Assembly (NCBI GenBank): GCA_003531115.1
Contig: DQHT01000109.1
Span: 15,102-42,650 of the forward strand
Direction of reading: 5' to 3'
Length of the DNA: 27,549 nt
Source: Bacteroidota bacterium
GTDB taxonomy: Bacteria; Bacteroidota; Bacteroidia; UBA8524
The position numbers were made by a program, and so were the translations under genes. Positions 1-8,759 of this stretch are shown here, one piece after another; within the stretch, counting starts at the first letter, position 1; each line of letters opens with the position of its first letter. The notes beneath the pieces are model-generated. The model did not search any database. It was given only the letters and a program-made list of their open reading frames with translations, and was not told the origin of the DNA.

Positions 1-1376
1 AGGAGGTAATGGGCCAGCATGGTGTCGAACAGTTTGCCGCCGAGTTCGATGCCGTAATTTTGCATCACCATGAGGTCGTATTTGATATTTTGGGCAATGA
101 TGACCTTGGTTTTGTCCTCCAGAACAGGCCGAAAGCGCTCAACCAGCTTCCGGGCTTCGCTTTGATCTTCGGGAACCGGTACATACCAGGCCTGATGGGC
201 TTTGGTGGCAAAAGATAAACCGACCAATTCGGCATCCATGGCATTGAGCGAGGTGGTTTCCGTATCAAAACAATACTGATCGGCAATTTTCAAGGCGCTA
301 AGCAGTTGATGGATACCGGCTTCATCCTCCACAAGAACATATTCGTGGGCGACGTCATGAATGGTTTTCAGGTCGATCTGTTCGGTTTGCGGATCTTCTT
401 CATTTTCCTCTTCTTCCTGAACAGGTGCAGGTGAATTTGCTGCGGGCTGGCTGAAAAGATCTCCCTGGGCGGTAACAACTGGCGCGCGCCTCGGTTCACC
501 ACTATCGCTAAAAATCCGTTTTGCCAGGGTACGAAATTCGAGCTCGGCAAAAAGTTCTCTCAGTACTTCTTCATTCGGTGCCTCCAAAAGGAGTTCTTTT
601 TCATTCAATTGAACAGGAGCATCAATAATAATGGTTGCTAAACGTTTGGATAAGATCGCTTTATCTTTATTTTCTTCAACCTTTTCTTTTAACTTTCCTT
701 TTAGTTTGTCGGTATTGTTGAGCAGGTTTTCGATGGTGTCGAATTCAGCGATCAGTTTAATGGCTGTTTTTTCGCCAACTCCCGGGATGCCCGGGATATT
801 ATCAACAGCATCGCCCATAAGTCCCAGGATATCGATAACCTGATCCACCCGTTTGATTTGCCAGCGATTTAAAATTTCATCTACGCCCAAAACAGAGGCG
901 CCATTACCCAGGTGGGCGGGTTTATAAATTTTTATATTCTCGCTGACGAGTTGTCCAAAATCCTTATCCGGGGTCATCATGTAGGTTATGAACCCGGCCT
1001 TTTCGGCTTGTTTGGCAAGTGTTCCGATGAGGTCATCGGCTTCATAGCCATCCAGGGTGATCAGAGGAATATTAAAGCCTTCGATGAGGCGGAAAATATA
1101 AGGAATGGATTTGGCCAGGTCTTCAGGCATTGCTTCCCGGTTGGCCTTATAGGCTTCAAATTCTATATGACGGTCGGTAGGTGCCTCAGTGTCAAAGATA
1201 ACAGCCAGATGACTCGGTTTTTCTTTTTGAATAACCTCAAGCAGGGTATTCACAAAACCGAAGGTGGCCGAAGTATTTATTCCGGTGCTGCTGATCCGGG
1301 GATTTTGGCTAAAAGCGAAGAAGGCACGGTAGATGAGGGCCATTCCATCGAGTAAAAAAAGGCGTTTCTGCTCCAT
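1..1376 (-). CDS. polA: DNA polymerase I, N-terminal part (truncated by window edge)
   Basis: Pol I fills gaps and removes RNA primers in replication and repair. The frame opens at the ATG complementary to 1374-1376 and runs off the left edge after 458 codons, so the polymerase domain lies outside the window. Residues 1 to about 290 form the 5'-3' nuclease domain, with the acidic metal ligands visible: D10, EADD at 112-115, TPDKDF at 136-140 and GDAVDNIPG at 188-196. An acidic linker (about 295-335, rich in Glu) leads to the 3'-5' exonuclease domain, which has an intact DTE motif (371-373) and NIKYD (430-434). Proofreading is therefore probably active, unlike in polymerases such as Taq where these residues are lost. 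The gene is divergent from the glycosyltransferase at 1463 and has a TAnnTTTG box 14 bases upstream of its start. Confidence 0.96.
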   Translation of the reverse strand, partial: MEQKRLFLLDGMALIYRAFFAFSQNPRISSTGINTSATFGFVNTLLEVIQKEKPSHLAVIFDTEAPTDRHIEFEAYKANREAMPEDLAKSIPYIFRLIEGFNIPLITLDGYEADDLIGTLAKQAEKAGFITYMMTPDKDFGQLVSENIKIYKPAHLGNGASVLGVDEILNRWQIKRVDQVIDILGLMGDAVDNIPGIPGVGEKTAIKLIAEFDTIENLLNNTDKLKGKLKEKVEENKDKAILSKRLATIIIDAPVQLNEKELLLEAPNEEVLRELFAELEFRTLAKRIFSDSGEPRRAPVVTAQGDLFSQPAANSPAPVQEEEENEEDPQTEQIDLKTIHDVAHEYVLVEDEAGIHQLLSALKIADQYCFDTETTSLNAMDAELVGLSFATKAHQAWYVPVPEDQSEARKLVERFRPVLEDKTKVIIAQNIKYDLMVMQNYGIELGGKLFDTMLAHYL

Positions 1377-1389
1377 AGATCTAAGTCCT

Positions 1390-1397
1390 CAAACTTA
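1390..1397 (-). promoter_or_regulatory. Bacteroidota -7 element for polA
   Basis: On the minus strand the sequence reads TAAGTTTG, a full match to the Bacteroidota -7 consensus TAnnTTTG, ending 13 bases before the polA ATG. I see no TTG at the usual -33 spacing, so only half of the promoter consensus is present. Confidence 0.45.
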
Positions 1398-1462
1398 CTA
1401 ATTTATCGCTTAGGAGTGGGGGTTCGCTTCAGTTTCCTTTTCTTTGCACAAATTCTTGTGCT

Positions 1463-2179
1463 TTGATCAAAAAGTTATCCATCGTTATTCCCGCTTACAA
1501 TGAGGGAAGAACCATTCACTTCATCCTTGATAAGGTAAAAGATGTTGTGCTTATTGGCGACATTGAAAAGGAAGTTATTATCGTGAACGACTGCTCAAAA
1601 GATAATACCGTGGAGGCCGTTGAGAAGTATATGGCCGATAATCCCGAACTGGCGATCACCTTTTATTCGCACGAAGTGAACAAGGGTAAAGGAGCAGCGC
1701 TTCATACAGGTATTGAAAAGGCTACAGGCGATGTTGTCATCATACAGGATGCAGATCTTGAATACGACCCGCGTGAATACAATGATGTGTTAAAACCTTT
1801 TCGTGAGAGAGTAGCCGATGTGGTATACGGATCGCGATTTATGGGTGGTAATCCTCACCGTATTCTGTTCTTTTGGCATACGATCGGGAATAAGTTCCTG
1901 ACTCTTTTGTCGAATATGTTCACCAACCTGAACCTTACTGACATGGAAACCTGTTATAAGGCGTTTAAAAGGCAAATCATCCAGGGTCTTGATCTAAAAG
2001 AGAAACGTTTTGGTTTTGAGCCGGAGGTTACAGCGAAAATTGCGCGTATTGAAAATATCCGGATCTATGAAGTGGGGATCTCCTATTATGGCCGTACGTA
2101 TGAAGAAGGGAAAAAAATAGGCTGGAGAGATGGGTTCCGGGCTATCTGGTGTATCCTCAAATACAATCTATTTCTCTAA
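1463..2179 (+). CDS. GT2 family glycosyltransferase (dolichyl/polyprenyl-phosphate sugar synthase-like)
   Basis: This is a 238-residue GT-A fold glycosyltransferase of family 2, most like DPM1/GtrB-type enzymes that move a sugar from a nucleotide donor to polyprenyl phosphate at the inner membrane. The N-terminus has the [11 protein letters not shown] strand-loop (5-15), VNDCSKD (41-47) for the nucleotide, and QDADLEYDP (95-103) carrying the DxD-like metal site D96/D98. YGSRFMGG (122-129) is also typical of the family. There are no C-terminal membrane helices, so it is the short soluble form. The reading frame starts with TTG at 1463; no in-frame ATG precedes the conserved strand. It ends inside the convergent receiver gene, overlapping it by 12 bases. 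Donor and acceptor cannot be read from the sequence. The GT2 assignment is firm; the polyprenyl-phosphate acceptor is an inference. Confidence 0.92.
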   Translation: MIKKLSIVIPAYNEGRTIHFILDKVKDVVLIGDIEKEVIIVNDCSKDNTVEAVEKYMADNPELAITFYSHEVNKGKGAALHTGIEKATGDVVIIQDADLEYDPREYNDVLKPFRERVADVVYGSRFMGGNPHRILFFWHTIGNKFLTLLSNMFTNLNLTDMETCYKAFKRQIIQGLDLKEKRFGFEPEVTAKIARIENIRIYEVGISYYGRTYEEGKKIGWRDGFRAIWCILKYNLFL

Positions 2180-2548
2180 GAGGTCCTTCAACTCTTTTAC
2201 ATTCAGCGGTTTTTTGATAAACTCAGCAACCAGAGGATTGGCTTTGGCTTTGGAAATATCACCAAAATCAAGCGATGACGATACCATAAAAATGCGGGTG
2301 TTTTCTTTATTGATATGGGTCATTTGCTCATAAACTTTTAAAAAATCGAAGCCGTCCATTTCCGGCATTTGAATGTCCAAAAGTATAATATTGGGTATCA
2401 CTGTATTCTTTGCCAGGCTTTCCAGGGCTTCCCTTGCGGTGGTAAAATGAACAATATGTTCACTGATGCCGCTGAGCCGGATCAATTTTTCATGCAGAAA
2501 AAGATCTATTTCATTGTCGTCGACAAGCATGATATATGGTAATTCCAT
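2168..2548 (-). CDS. Single-domain response regulator (CheY-like REC)
   Basis: This 126-residue protein is a complete receiver domain with no output domain. Its acidic pocket is D10/D11, the phosphoacceptor is D58 in [12 protein letters not shown]90-S92 occupies the switch Ser/Thr position and K113 in KKP is the conserved lysine. It is the last gene of the five-gene operon: one base separates its ATG from the stop of the REC-kinase upstream. It is therefore a likely phosphorylation partner of one of the two kinases in the same transcript, acting by protein-protein contact or as a relay. Its 3' end overlaps the convergent glycosyltransferase by 12 bases. The REC fold is certain; the partner is inferred from gene order. 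Confidence 0.93.
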   Translation of the reverse strand: MELPYIMLVDDNEIDLFLHEKLIRLSGISEHIVHFTTAREALESLAKNTVIPNIILLDIQMPEMDGFDFLKVYEQMTHINKENTRIFMVSSSLDFGDISKAKANPLVAEFIKKPLNVKELKDLLEK

Positions 2549-2549
2549 C

Positions 2550-3641
2550 TCAGTTCGATAAATTAGGTAATACTAGTTCAAAGGAAGTGCCTTCTCCATA
2601 TACGGAATGCACCTTGATCTCGCCTCCGATTTTGGACAAGGCTTCTTTTACGATGTAAAGGCCAATTCCGGTTCCGGGTGTCCTGTTCAAAGTTTTCGTA
2701 CGGAAGAACATTTTAAAAATACTTTCCAAATGTTCCTGGAGGATTCCTACGCCATTGTCTTTGATCTGAATGATGGCTTTTTGGGCGTCGGATTTGATCA
2801 TGATATCCACTTCCGGGTTGCTGGCATCATTTTTTTGATATTTGATGGCATTGGATATCAGGTTGCTCAGAATAACATGGATTCGGAATTCATCGCTGTG
2901 AAAGGGCGCATCCTGCTGTACATTGATATGAAAATTTACAGTAGGGTCCGTATTTTTTAAGGTTTCGACGACTTCCTGAACCAGAGATTCAAACATCACC
3001 TGGCCATGATTGGATTCGGCACGGGCATTCTGGTAATATTCGATGATGTTTTGAATAAAGCTGTCGAGCTTTTGAACGCTTCGTTCTATCATGTCGAGAT
3101 AGACATAGGGATCCCCGTTACCTTTTTCCAGCCGGGATAATTCCACCAGACCGAGTATGGACATCAGAGGTGCACGAAGGTCATGCGACGCGCTGTAAAC
3201 AAAGCGATTCAGTTCGTCGTTTGTTTTGATCAGCTCTTCATTTTTGATTTTGAGTTCCTTTTTAACGCGAAACGCCTCATAGGAAGAGTCAATGATGTTT
3301 TTCAGATTCTGGGGATCCCAGGGTTTAACAACATATTGATTGATTTTTCCTTTGTTTACCGCATCGATGATGGTTTGTGAATTCGTGTAGGCGGTAATCA
3401 GGATGCGAACCACATCCGGATGTTTCTTTTGGATCTTTTCAAAAAAGTCGACTCCGGAAACCTTAGGCATCCGCTGATCAGCGAGAGCTACATGGATCTC
3501 GATTTCATCTAATAAACGGTAAGCTTCGTTGGCATCGGATACGGTGTATATCTCGAAATCGCGACGAAAACTGGCTTTGAATGCCTTGAGGTTATTGTCT
3601 TCATCGTCGATATACAGAATACGGGCACGTTCTTTACTCAT
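2550..3641 (-). CDS. Hybrid REC-histidine kinase (N-terminal receiver, HisKA, HATPase)
   Basis: This is a 363-residue cytoplasmic kinase with no membrane segment. Residues 6-125 are a receiver with D12/D13, phosphoacceptor D55 in ADQRMP and K106 in VVKPWD. A helical linker (125-148) leads to a HisKA domain with H153 in SASHDLRAPL. The ATPase domain has N260/N264 in the N box, DNGVGI (295-300) and GTGIGL (323-328). Input therefore appears to be phosphorylation of its own receiver rather than ligand binding. By eye, the receiver is about 45% identical without gaps to the stand-alone receiver encoded at 8878, which points to a common origin. Seven bases separate this gene from the 7TMR kinase upstream and one base from the REC gene downstream, so the three are probably co-translated parts of one relay. 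Confidence 0.94.
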   Translation of the reverse strand: MSKERARILYIDDEDNNLKAFKASFRRDFEIYTVSDANEAYRLLDEIEIHVALADQRMPKVSGVDFFEKIQKKHPDVVRILITAYTNSQTIIDAVNKGKINQYVVKPWDPQNLKNIIDSSYEAFRVKKELKIKNEELIKTNDELNRFVYSASHDLRAPLMSILGLVELSRLEKGNGDPYVYLDMIERSVQKLDSFIQNIIEYYQNARAESNHGQVMFESLVQEVVETLKNTDPTVNFHINVQQDAPFHSDEFRIHVILSNLISNAIKYQKNDASNPEVDIMIKSDAQKAIIQIKDNGVGILQEHLESIFKMFFRTKTLNRTPGTGIGLYIVKEALSKIGGEIKVHSVYGEGTSFELVLPNLSN

Positions 3642-3648
3642 AGCAGGA

Positions 3649-5799
3649 TCAGTTCGTATTCAATTTTGCGGTGACGGGCAAGGTAATGATAAATTCAGTT
3701 CCCTTTCCCACTTCAGTATTAACCTGGATGTGGCCACCATGCGTTTCGATGATTTTAAACACGATCGACAATCCGAGTCCGGTACCTTCACCCACATCTT
3801 TGGTTGTGAAAAAGGGTTCGAATATCCGCGCTTTTACCTCATCGGTCATCCCAGGACCAGTATCCTTTATTGAAAAAAAGACGTTTTCCTCGTCGGTGGT
3901 AGAAGTGATTGTGAGCACATGCTTTTCATCGATAGACTTTCCCTTCATCGCCTGGAGCGCATTGCTTAAAATATTCATAAAGATCTGATTGATCTTGCCC
4001 GGGAAACATTCCACCGGAGGCAAATCAGCCAGATCGGTAACGACTTCCACATTATCGGGAATAGAATTTCGTAACAGTACGAGTGTTGACTGCAAACCTT
4101 CATTCAGGTCGGCAGGTTTTAGATCTGACTCATCAAGCCGGCTAAATGTTTTTAGTCCTTTTACGATCTCGGAGGTCCTTAGTGCACCATCTTCTATACC
4201 TACAAGAAGTTCGCTGATCTCATTCCGGATATATTCAAAATCGATCTCAGTTTTGAAATTTTCGACTTCTTTAATACGTGCTTCGACATCGTCAGCTGAA
4301 AATGCCTGGCTGTATTGATCAATGATGGACAACATATCCTGGATGTCCAAACGCAGGGGCTGAACATTGGCGCTTACGAAATTGATCGGATTATTGATCT
4401 CATGGGCAATTCCGGCAGTAAGCTGGCCAAGGGAGGCCATTTTTTCAGCGTCTACCAGTTGAGCCTGGGTTTCTTTCAAATGATTCAGGGTTACCACCAA
4501 TTCTTCATTGGTTTCCTGCAACTCAATGGTTCTTTCCTGCACCTTTTGTTCCAGGTAGGCATTTTGTTCCCGGATGATCCGCTCATTTTCCAAAGAAATA
4601 CGGAGGGCTTCTGCCTGCGAGGCTTCTTTTTCTTTTTTGAGGATATTGATACGGTCTGCCAGAGCGAAGGAAAGTAACATTACTTCGATCGCAGAGCCAA
4701 CCGGCATCATGTAATACGTGAAGTTATTGTATGGCAATACGCCAAAATCCTTCATAACATAGAGGGCAACGCCAAAAAGGAATACGGCCCATGCAATGGA
4801 GAAGAAGAAGGCGGGTCTGTCGCCGGTACGTGCAATGCGAACCGCCATGATCATCATTGAGGTAGCCGCAACCACAGCACATGCTTCAATAAGAATAAAA
4901 CTTCCGGCGAAAACGCCGAAGAATGAAAGCAGCGTACCTAATAAATAACCGGCAGTTACCCCATAAAAGAGTTTGTCAAATATTTTGGAATGCCGTCGGG
5001 TATGCAGGAATACCCGCATAAACTGCATGCCACTGATGCCCACAAGGGAGGGAAAGAGGAAACTATTGTAAACAGCGATTACCGGTAAATTGGGCCAGAG
5101 GTACTGAAAACTGTAGCCATGAATACTGGATTGTGTAAGGATCACAAACAGTAAATAGATCACATAATAGAAATATGAACGGTCGCGGGTGCTGATGTAG
5201 ATAAAAGCGTTGTACAACAACATTACTAACATGATCCCCAGATAGATCCCGGAAAAAACGTCCTTCTTTTTGGTTAATGCAAGCATGGCCTGGCGCGACC
5301 CGATCAGCATAGGAACCTGGACATTTTCTTTCGCCTGCACTTTCAGGAAGAGTGTTTTGGTGCTTTCGGGTTCTATTTCAAACACATAGAGGTAATTCGG
5401 ATCGTAATAGAGCCTTTCTTTAAACGTACGGTGTTCTCCCAGATCAATAGAAATATAGCCAGAATCCGTTTTATCAAAAAACTCAACATAGTCGAGGATG
5501 GGCTGAGCTACCTGAAGCACATAGTCGGATTCCCGGGTTTCGTTCTTCACCTCAACTTTCAGCCAAAAGGTAGAGGAGCTGATCCCAAAATTCGGTACAT
5601 CCTTGTGTACCGGAATAAAGTCCAGGCCCTCAACGGCATGAATAGTTGCTGTATCTTGGGTAAATTCAAGATAGGAGCAATTGTTTTTTACATGCACCAC
5701 CTGATGCTCATCAACCAACCTGATGGTTTGTCCAAAAACAAGGGACGATTGCTGGACCAAAATCAGAACAAGGAGTAAAGGGTAGATTCCTCTGATCAT
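3649..5799 (-). CDS. 7TMR-DISM membrane sensor histidine kinase
   Basis: This 716-residue sensor kinase has a signal peptide (about 1-23) followed by an extracytoplasmic 7TMR-DISMED2-type beta domain (about 26-175), the family thought to bind carbohydrate-like or other small ligands. Seven hydrophobic helices (about 182-385) form the 7TMR-DISM core. A coiled coil (about 386-450) connects to HisKA with H466 in GIAHEINNP. The HATPase domain has N609/N613, DTGPGM (646-651) and GEGTGLGL (670-677). The ATG lies in an ATGA overlap with the stop of the acyltransferase-like gene upstream, indicating translational coupling. In this context it is a candidate sensor for a product of the two upstream enzymes, but the ligand is not visible in sequence. 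Confidence 0.94.
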   Translation of the reverse strand: MIRGIYPLLLVLILVQQSSLVFGQTIRLVDEHQVVHVKNNCSYLEFTQDTATIHAVEGLDFIPVHKDVPNFGISSSTFWLKVEVKNETRESDYVLQVAQPILDYVEFFDKTDSGYISIDLGEHRTFKERLYYDPNYLYVFEIEPESTKTLFLKVQAKENVQVPMLIGSRQAMLALTKKKDVFSGIYLGIMLVMLLYNAFIYISTRDRSYFYYVIYLLFVILTQSSIHGYSFQYLWPNLPVIAVYNSFLFPSLVGISGMQFMRVFLHTRRHSKIFDKLFYGVTAGYLLGTLLSFFGVFAGSFILIEACAVVAATSMMIMAVRIARTGDRPAFFFSIAWAVFLFGVALYVMKDFGVLPYNNFTYYMMPVGSAIEVMLLSFALADRINILKKEKEASQAEALRISLENERIIREQNAYLEQKVQERTIELQETNEELVVTLNHLKETQAQLVDAEKMASLGQLTAGIAHEINNPINFVSANVQPLRLDIQDMLSIIDQYSQAFSADDVEARIKEVENFKTEIDFEYIRNEISELLVGIEDGALRTSEIVKGLKTFSRLDESDLKPADLNEGLQSTLVLLRNSIPDNVEVVTDLADLPPVECFPGKINQIFMNILSNALQAMKGKSIDEKHVLTITSTTDEENVFFSIKDTGPGMTDEVKARIFEPFFTTKDVGEGTGLGLSIVFKIIETHGGHIQVNTEVGKGTEFIITLPVTAKLNTN

Positions 5800-6482
5800 C
5801 TGAGCTTCATTTTTAAATGGTATTCGATATGCAATGTAGATTTAGCAGTTATTTCATCAAAATCCTGATCTGGATTTTCACGAAGACTTAACATACGCAA
5901 ACGATCTTCTTCGTTCGCCGTTCCAAGGTTCTTCGCATTCAAAATACCCAATACACGTGCAATATAATTTTCATTTGGATAAACAAACTGTCCGGAATCG
6001 CCGAGTGTTTCATCGACCACAAACCCGACACGCCGGAACATACTCAGGGTATAATCAGCACAAATGCCCACCATGGTTGAAATTCCGACTTGAGAACAAA
6101 TGGCAATTCCTGCACGGGAAAGCAATAAGCTCAATCCAATACCCGCTACATCTTTGGCATTCCATAAAGCACACAATTCACCCACTCCTTCAGGAAGATA
6201 GGAAGCAACTATAGTGTGAATATTCGGATCCCGGTAGCCAATGGCCCTTTCAACGGGAAGTTGATGGATACCGTCGGCTTTTTGCATGCGAATTCCACCA
6301 ACCATTTTGCCCTGCCTGTTTATCACGACTACGCAATAAACGCACTCCATCGACGACCATTCCTCGTTATTAGAGGTAATATTCGTGATGCCGTAATCTT
6401 TCAATACGCGCACATGGCCAGCGGCATATTCCCTACATAACTCTGGTTCGTCAATCGCCCGGAATGCTTTAAAAATGAACAT
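5796..6482 (-). CDS. GNAT-fold putative acyltransferase, LuxI/FeeM-like
   Basis: This 228-residue protein resembles the acyltransferase fold shared by GNAT enzymes, LuxI autoinducer synthases and FeeM N-acyl amino acid synthases. Visible parts are a beta strand pair with VVVINRQGKMVGGIRMQ (51-67), the segment GVGELCALW (99-107) matching the strand that carries a conserved Glu in LuxI/FeeM proteins, a long helix rich in small residues (113-130), and STMVGICADYTLSMFRRVGF (135-154), which is GNAT-like with an RxGF turn. The last 40 residues are charged and unrecognised. Its ATG overlaps the E1-nitroreductase stop by 14 bases and its stop overlaps the sensor kinase ATG by 4. Acyl transfer is supported by fold-like motifs only. 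A signal-synthase role is inference; a plain N-acetyltransferase remains possible. Confidence 0.7.
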   Translation of the reverse strand: MFIFKAFRAIDEPELCREYAAGHVRVLKDYGITNITSNNEEWSSMECVYCVVVINRQGKMVGGIRMQKADGIHQLPVERAIGYRDPNIHTIVASYLPEGVGELCALWNAKDVAGIGLSLLLSRAGIAICSQVGISTMVGICADYTLSMFRRVGFVVDETLGDSGQFVYPNENYIARVLGILNAKNLGTANEEDRLRMLSLRENPDQDFDEITAKSTLHIEYHLKMKLR

Positions 6483-8748
6483 CTCCCCTGATTAGTATAT
6501 TTTTATTGAGAAGTCGAAGCGAACGCTTGCTGGGTGGTTCGCACCAGCTCAGGCGGAATAAAAACACCCCTCTTCTCGAACGCAATATGGTGGTTATTTT
6601 ATCTATTTCTGCTTTTAATAGCCGGATTTCTTTGATTATTTCTGAATCCAGTCCATTATTTGCCTTTTCAATCCGGTTAAAAAAGAACAATGGAGCTGAA
6701 ACCGGATGCACGGACCAACCCTGAACATTGGCTGTTATCCATGCCCGCAAGATTGCAGCTCCCAATGCTAAACTTGATTCCGGAATGGCGGGATCACAGG
6801 TGATCAAACATAAGGCAGATGAAGCTTTTACGGCATCTATTCCTCCTTGCGCAAATCCGTCACCAACTTTCCACTGGCGGATAAGTTCCAATACCTCCGG
6901 ATCACTGCTTACGTGAAGCCCCGCTTCCTGAACCGGCGTCAGTTCCATTGTTCCTACATCAAGTCCGTCGCGGGTTTCAAGGGCTTCTTTTTCAGTCCAG
7001 CGAACCTCGTCGTGGAAAAATTCATAATGTGCCTGGGCATTCAGTGAACGGATCTTTTCAGTCTGTCCTACTACCTTAGCCCATGTTTCGAGACTGTTTT
7101 TATCGGAAAAAATATCGGCCTGCAAGCCGGGAATTTCAGCAACATTTTGCTGAATGGAGGTGATCAGCGATTCAGGAACAGGAACATAAGGCGCTTTTTT
7201 TCTGTTAGAACAGCGCATTTCTATACCCATAGCCAGTTCGCTGACTTTTAAACCCGGATCTTTTGTGATCTTAAAGGCAGCCACCAGCTGGTTTTTTCCT
7301 ATAGGATGAATTTCGACCCTATAGCCCATACGCCCGGCTGCCAGCCTTAAGGATTCAGAGCAGGCGCCTAAAGAAAGATAAGCCAGCGAATCATCATAAT
7401 CGGTCCAGGAATAAGTACGCGACTTTTCGTGGAACAAAAAGAGGTGTCCGTTCAAACTCACCCATTTCCAGGGCTGGTTATTTCCTGCCGAAGGGGCCAT
7501 AGAGGTTAAAGAGATCAGCGGGTCGATATCTTCTTCTTTTAAACCTCCTTTTTCCCAGGCAAGTTCGTTAAGGGTATGTTTGGCCTCATGGATCAGGTTT
7601 TCTGTGATAAGCGCAGGAAAGCTATATTTCTGAGGTATGAAGTGGAAGGATTTCTGGTCCTTATCCTGGATAAGCTGGTCAAGGTCTATAAAATAGCGTC
7701 CTGAATCGTGGAACTGATCCAAAAAGATCCTACGTACTGTATCTGCAGCCAGGGCGCCTCCCATGGCGACGGAAGTGGCCAATTGTGGCCATGTATGTAT
7801 GGTTTCTCCGATCTCTACCATCGATGCTTTCAAACGTTTACTGATCGTATCCATACCAAATATAGGAAGCATATAGGGTACTTTTTCCTCATTGGTCAGA
7901 TTATTCAGACCGGTAAGATCAAGATGGTCGACCCAGCCGTGCATGATCGGGCGTCCGGGTTCCAGATCAAAACGTTCTATATCGATCGTCCCCCGGTCGC
8001 TCATGTCCATAACCACAGGTATTTTCATGCTTCGTGCTTTTTCGCGGAGAAGAATCTTTATATCAATGCTATCGCACTCATCCACAACAAGGTCGAGGTC
8101 GCCTTCCCCGTTAAAAAAAGCATCCATATTTTCCCTTAACAGTCCTTCCGGAAAACAGCGAATTTTAAAATAGGGATCAATTTCAAGAATTTCACGGGCT
8201 ACTAACACGGTCTTATTCAGCCCCATATTGTGCAAACCCGTACGTATCCTGTTCAGGTTGGCCAATTCAAGCTCGTCGAAATCGGCAATACGGATCTCAC
8301 CACAAATACGTTCCATAGCCAGTACCAGGGAAATGGATTGCCCAACCGATAAACCGACCACGCCAATTTTTTTGGTCCGGAGCAGGGCTTGTTCGTTCAA
8401 TGTGATCTTGGGATTATTCGGACTGATTCGGGTAGCAACAAAGTCTTCTTCCTTCAGAATATGCACAAGTCTTCTGCTCCAGGGATAATATACCCAAATT
8501 CCATATTCAGCCGGATCGATCTTTTCAAAAAAATCTTCGATCGCTTTTTTCAGGCTTTCATCTTTTAGCTTTTTCTTTGGAAAACGCGATTTTAACATCT
8601 CACCTACCTGTGCATGTATGGTGTCATACACATGTACCGAGACATCCTTAAAAAGTGCTGCTAATTGTTGTTTACCTTCGGAACTACTGGGGTCAATAAA
8701 ATGAGGGACCCAATCTGAATCGGAACATTTTTGAAAAGCTAATTGCAT
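6469..8748 (-). CDS. E1/ThiF adenylyltransferase-nitroreductase fusion (Rv1355c/MoeY-like)
   Basis: This is a 759-residue two-enzyme fusion. After an N-terminal helical region (about 1-115), residues 120-345 form an E1/ThiF-type Rossmann adenylation domain. It has a divergent nucleotide loop IGVVGLSVGQS (128-138), ADFDELELANLNRIR (155-169) matching the DxDxxxxxNLNR motif, and VDECDS (222-227) at the position of the usual DxxDN motif. The CxxC zinc pairs of MoeB/ThiF are absent. Residues about 385-715 form a flavin nitroreductase-like domain with APSAGNNQPWKW (418-429), the FMN/substrate loop. The architecture matches the family around M. tuberculosis Rv1355c, whose MoeY (molybdopterin) name is weakly founded. 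It is the first gene of the five-gene operon. The likely chemistry is adenylation of a carboxylate plus a flavin redox step; the substrate is unknown. Confidence 0.88.
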   Translation of the reverse strand: MQLAFQKCSDSDWVPHFIDPSSSEGKQQLAALFKDVSVHVYDTIHAQVGEMLKSRFPKKKLKDESLKKAIEDFFEKIDPAEYGIWVYYPWSRRLVHILKEEDFVATRISPNNPKITLNEQALLRTKKIGVVGLSVGQSISLVLAMERICGEIRIADFDELELANLNRIRTGLHNMGLNKTVLVAREILEIDPYFKIRCFPEGLLRENMDAFFNGEGDLDLVVDECDSIDIKILLREKARSMKIPVVMDMSDRGTIDIERFDLEPGRPIMHGWVDHLDLTGLNNLTNEEKVPYMLPIFGMDTISKRLKASMVEIGETIHTWPQLATSVAMGGALAADTVRRIFLDQFHDSGRYFIDLDQLIQDKDQKSFHFIPQKYSFPALITENLIHEAKHTLNELAWEKGGLKEEDIDPLISLTSMAPSAGNNQPWKWVSLNGHLFLFHEKSRTYSWTDYDDSLAYLSLGACSESLRLAAGRMGYRVEIHPIGKNQLVAAFKITKDPGLKVSELAMGIEMRCSNRKKAPYVPVPESLITSIQQNVAEIPGLQADIFSDKNSLETWAKVVGQTEKIRSLNAQAHYEFFHDEVRWTEKEALETRDGLDVGTMELTPVQEAGLHVSSDPEVLELIRQWKVGDGFAQGGIDAVKASSALCLITCDPAIPESSLALGAAILRAWITANVQGWSVHPVSAPLFFFNRIEKANNGLDSEIIKEIRLLKAEIDKITTILRSRRGVFLFRLSWCEPPSKRSLRLLNKNILIRGDVHF

Positions 8749-8759
8749 TGTTTATATTC

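Noticed and set aside
912..1355. Open frame of 147 codons on the plus strand
   Set aside because: It is fully antisense to polA, whose motifs are intact, and its product has no recognisable domain.
6469..8748. Reading the E1-nitroreductase fusion as a thiazole/oxazole peptide (TOMM) synthetase
   Set aside because: No YcaO protein or precursor peptide is seen nearby, and the neighbours are signalling proteins.
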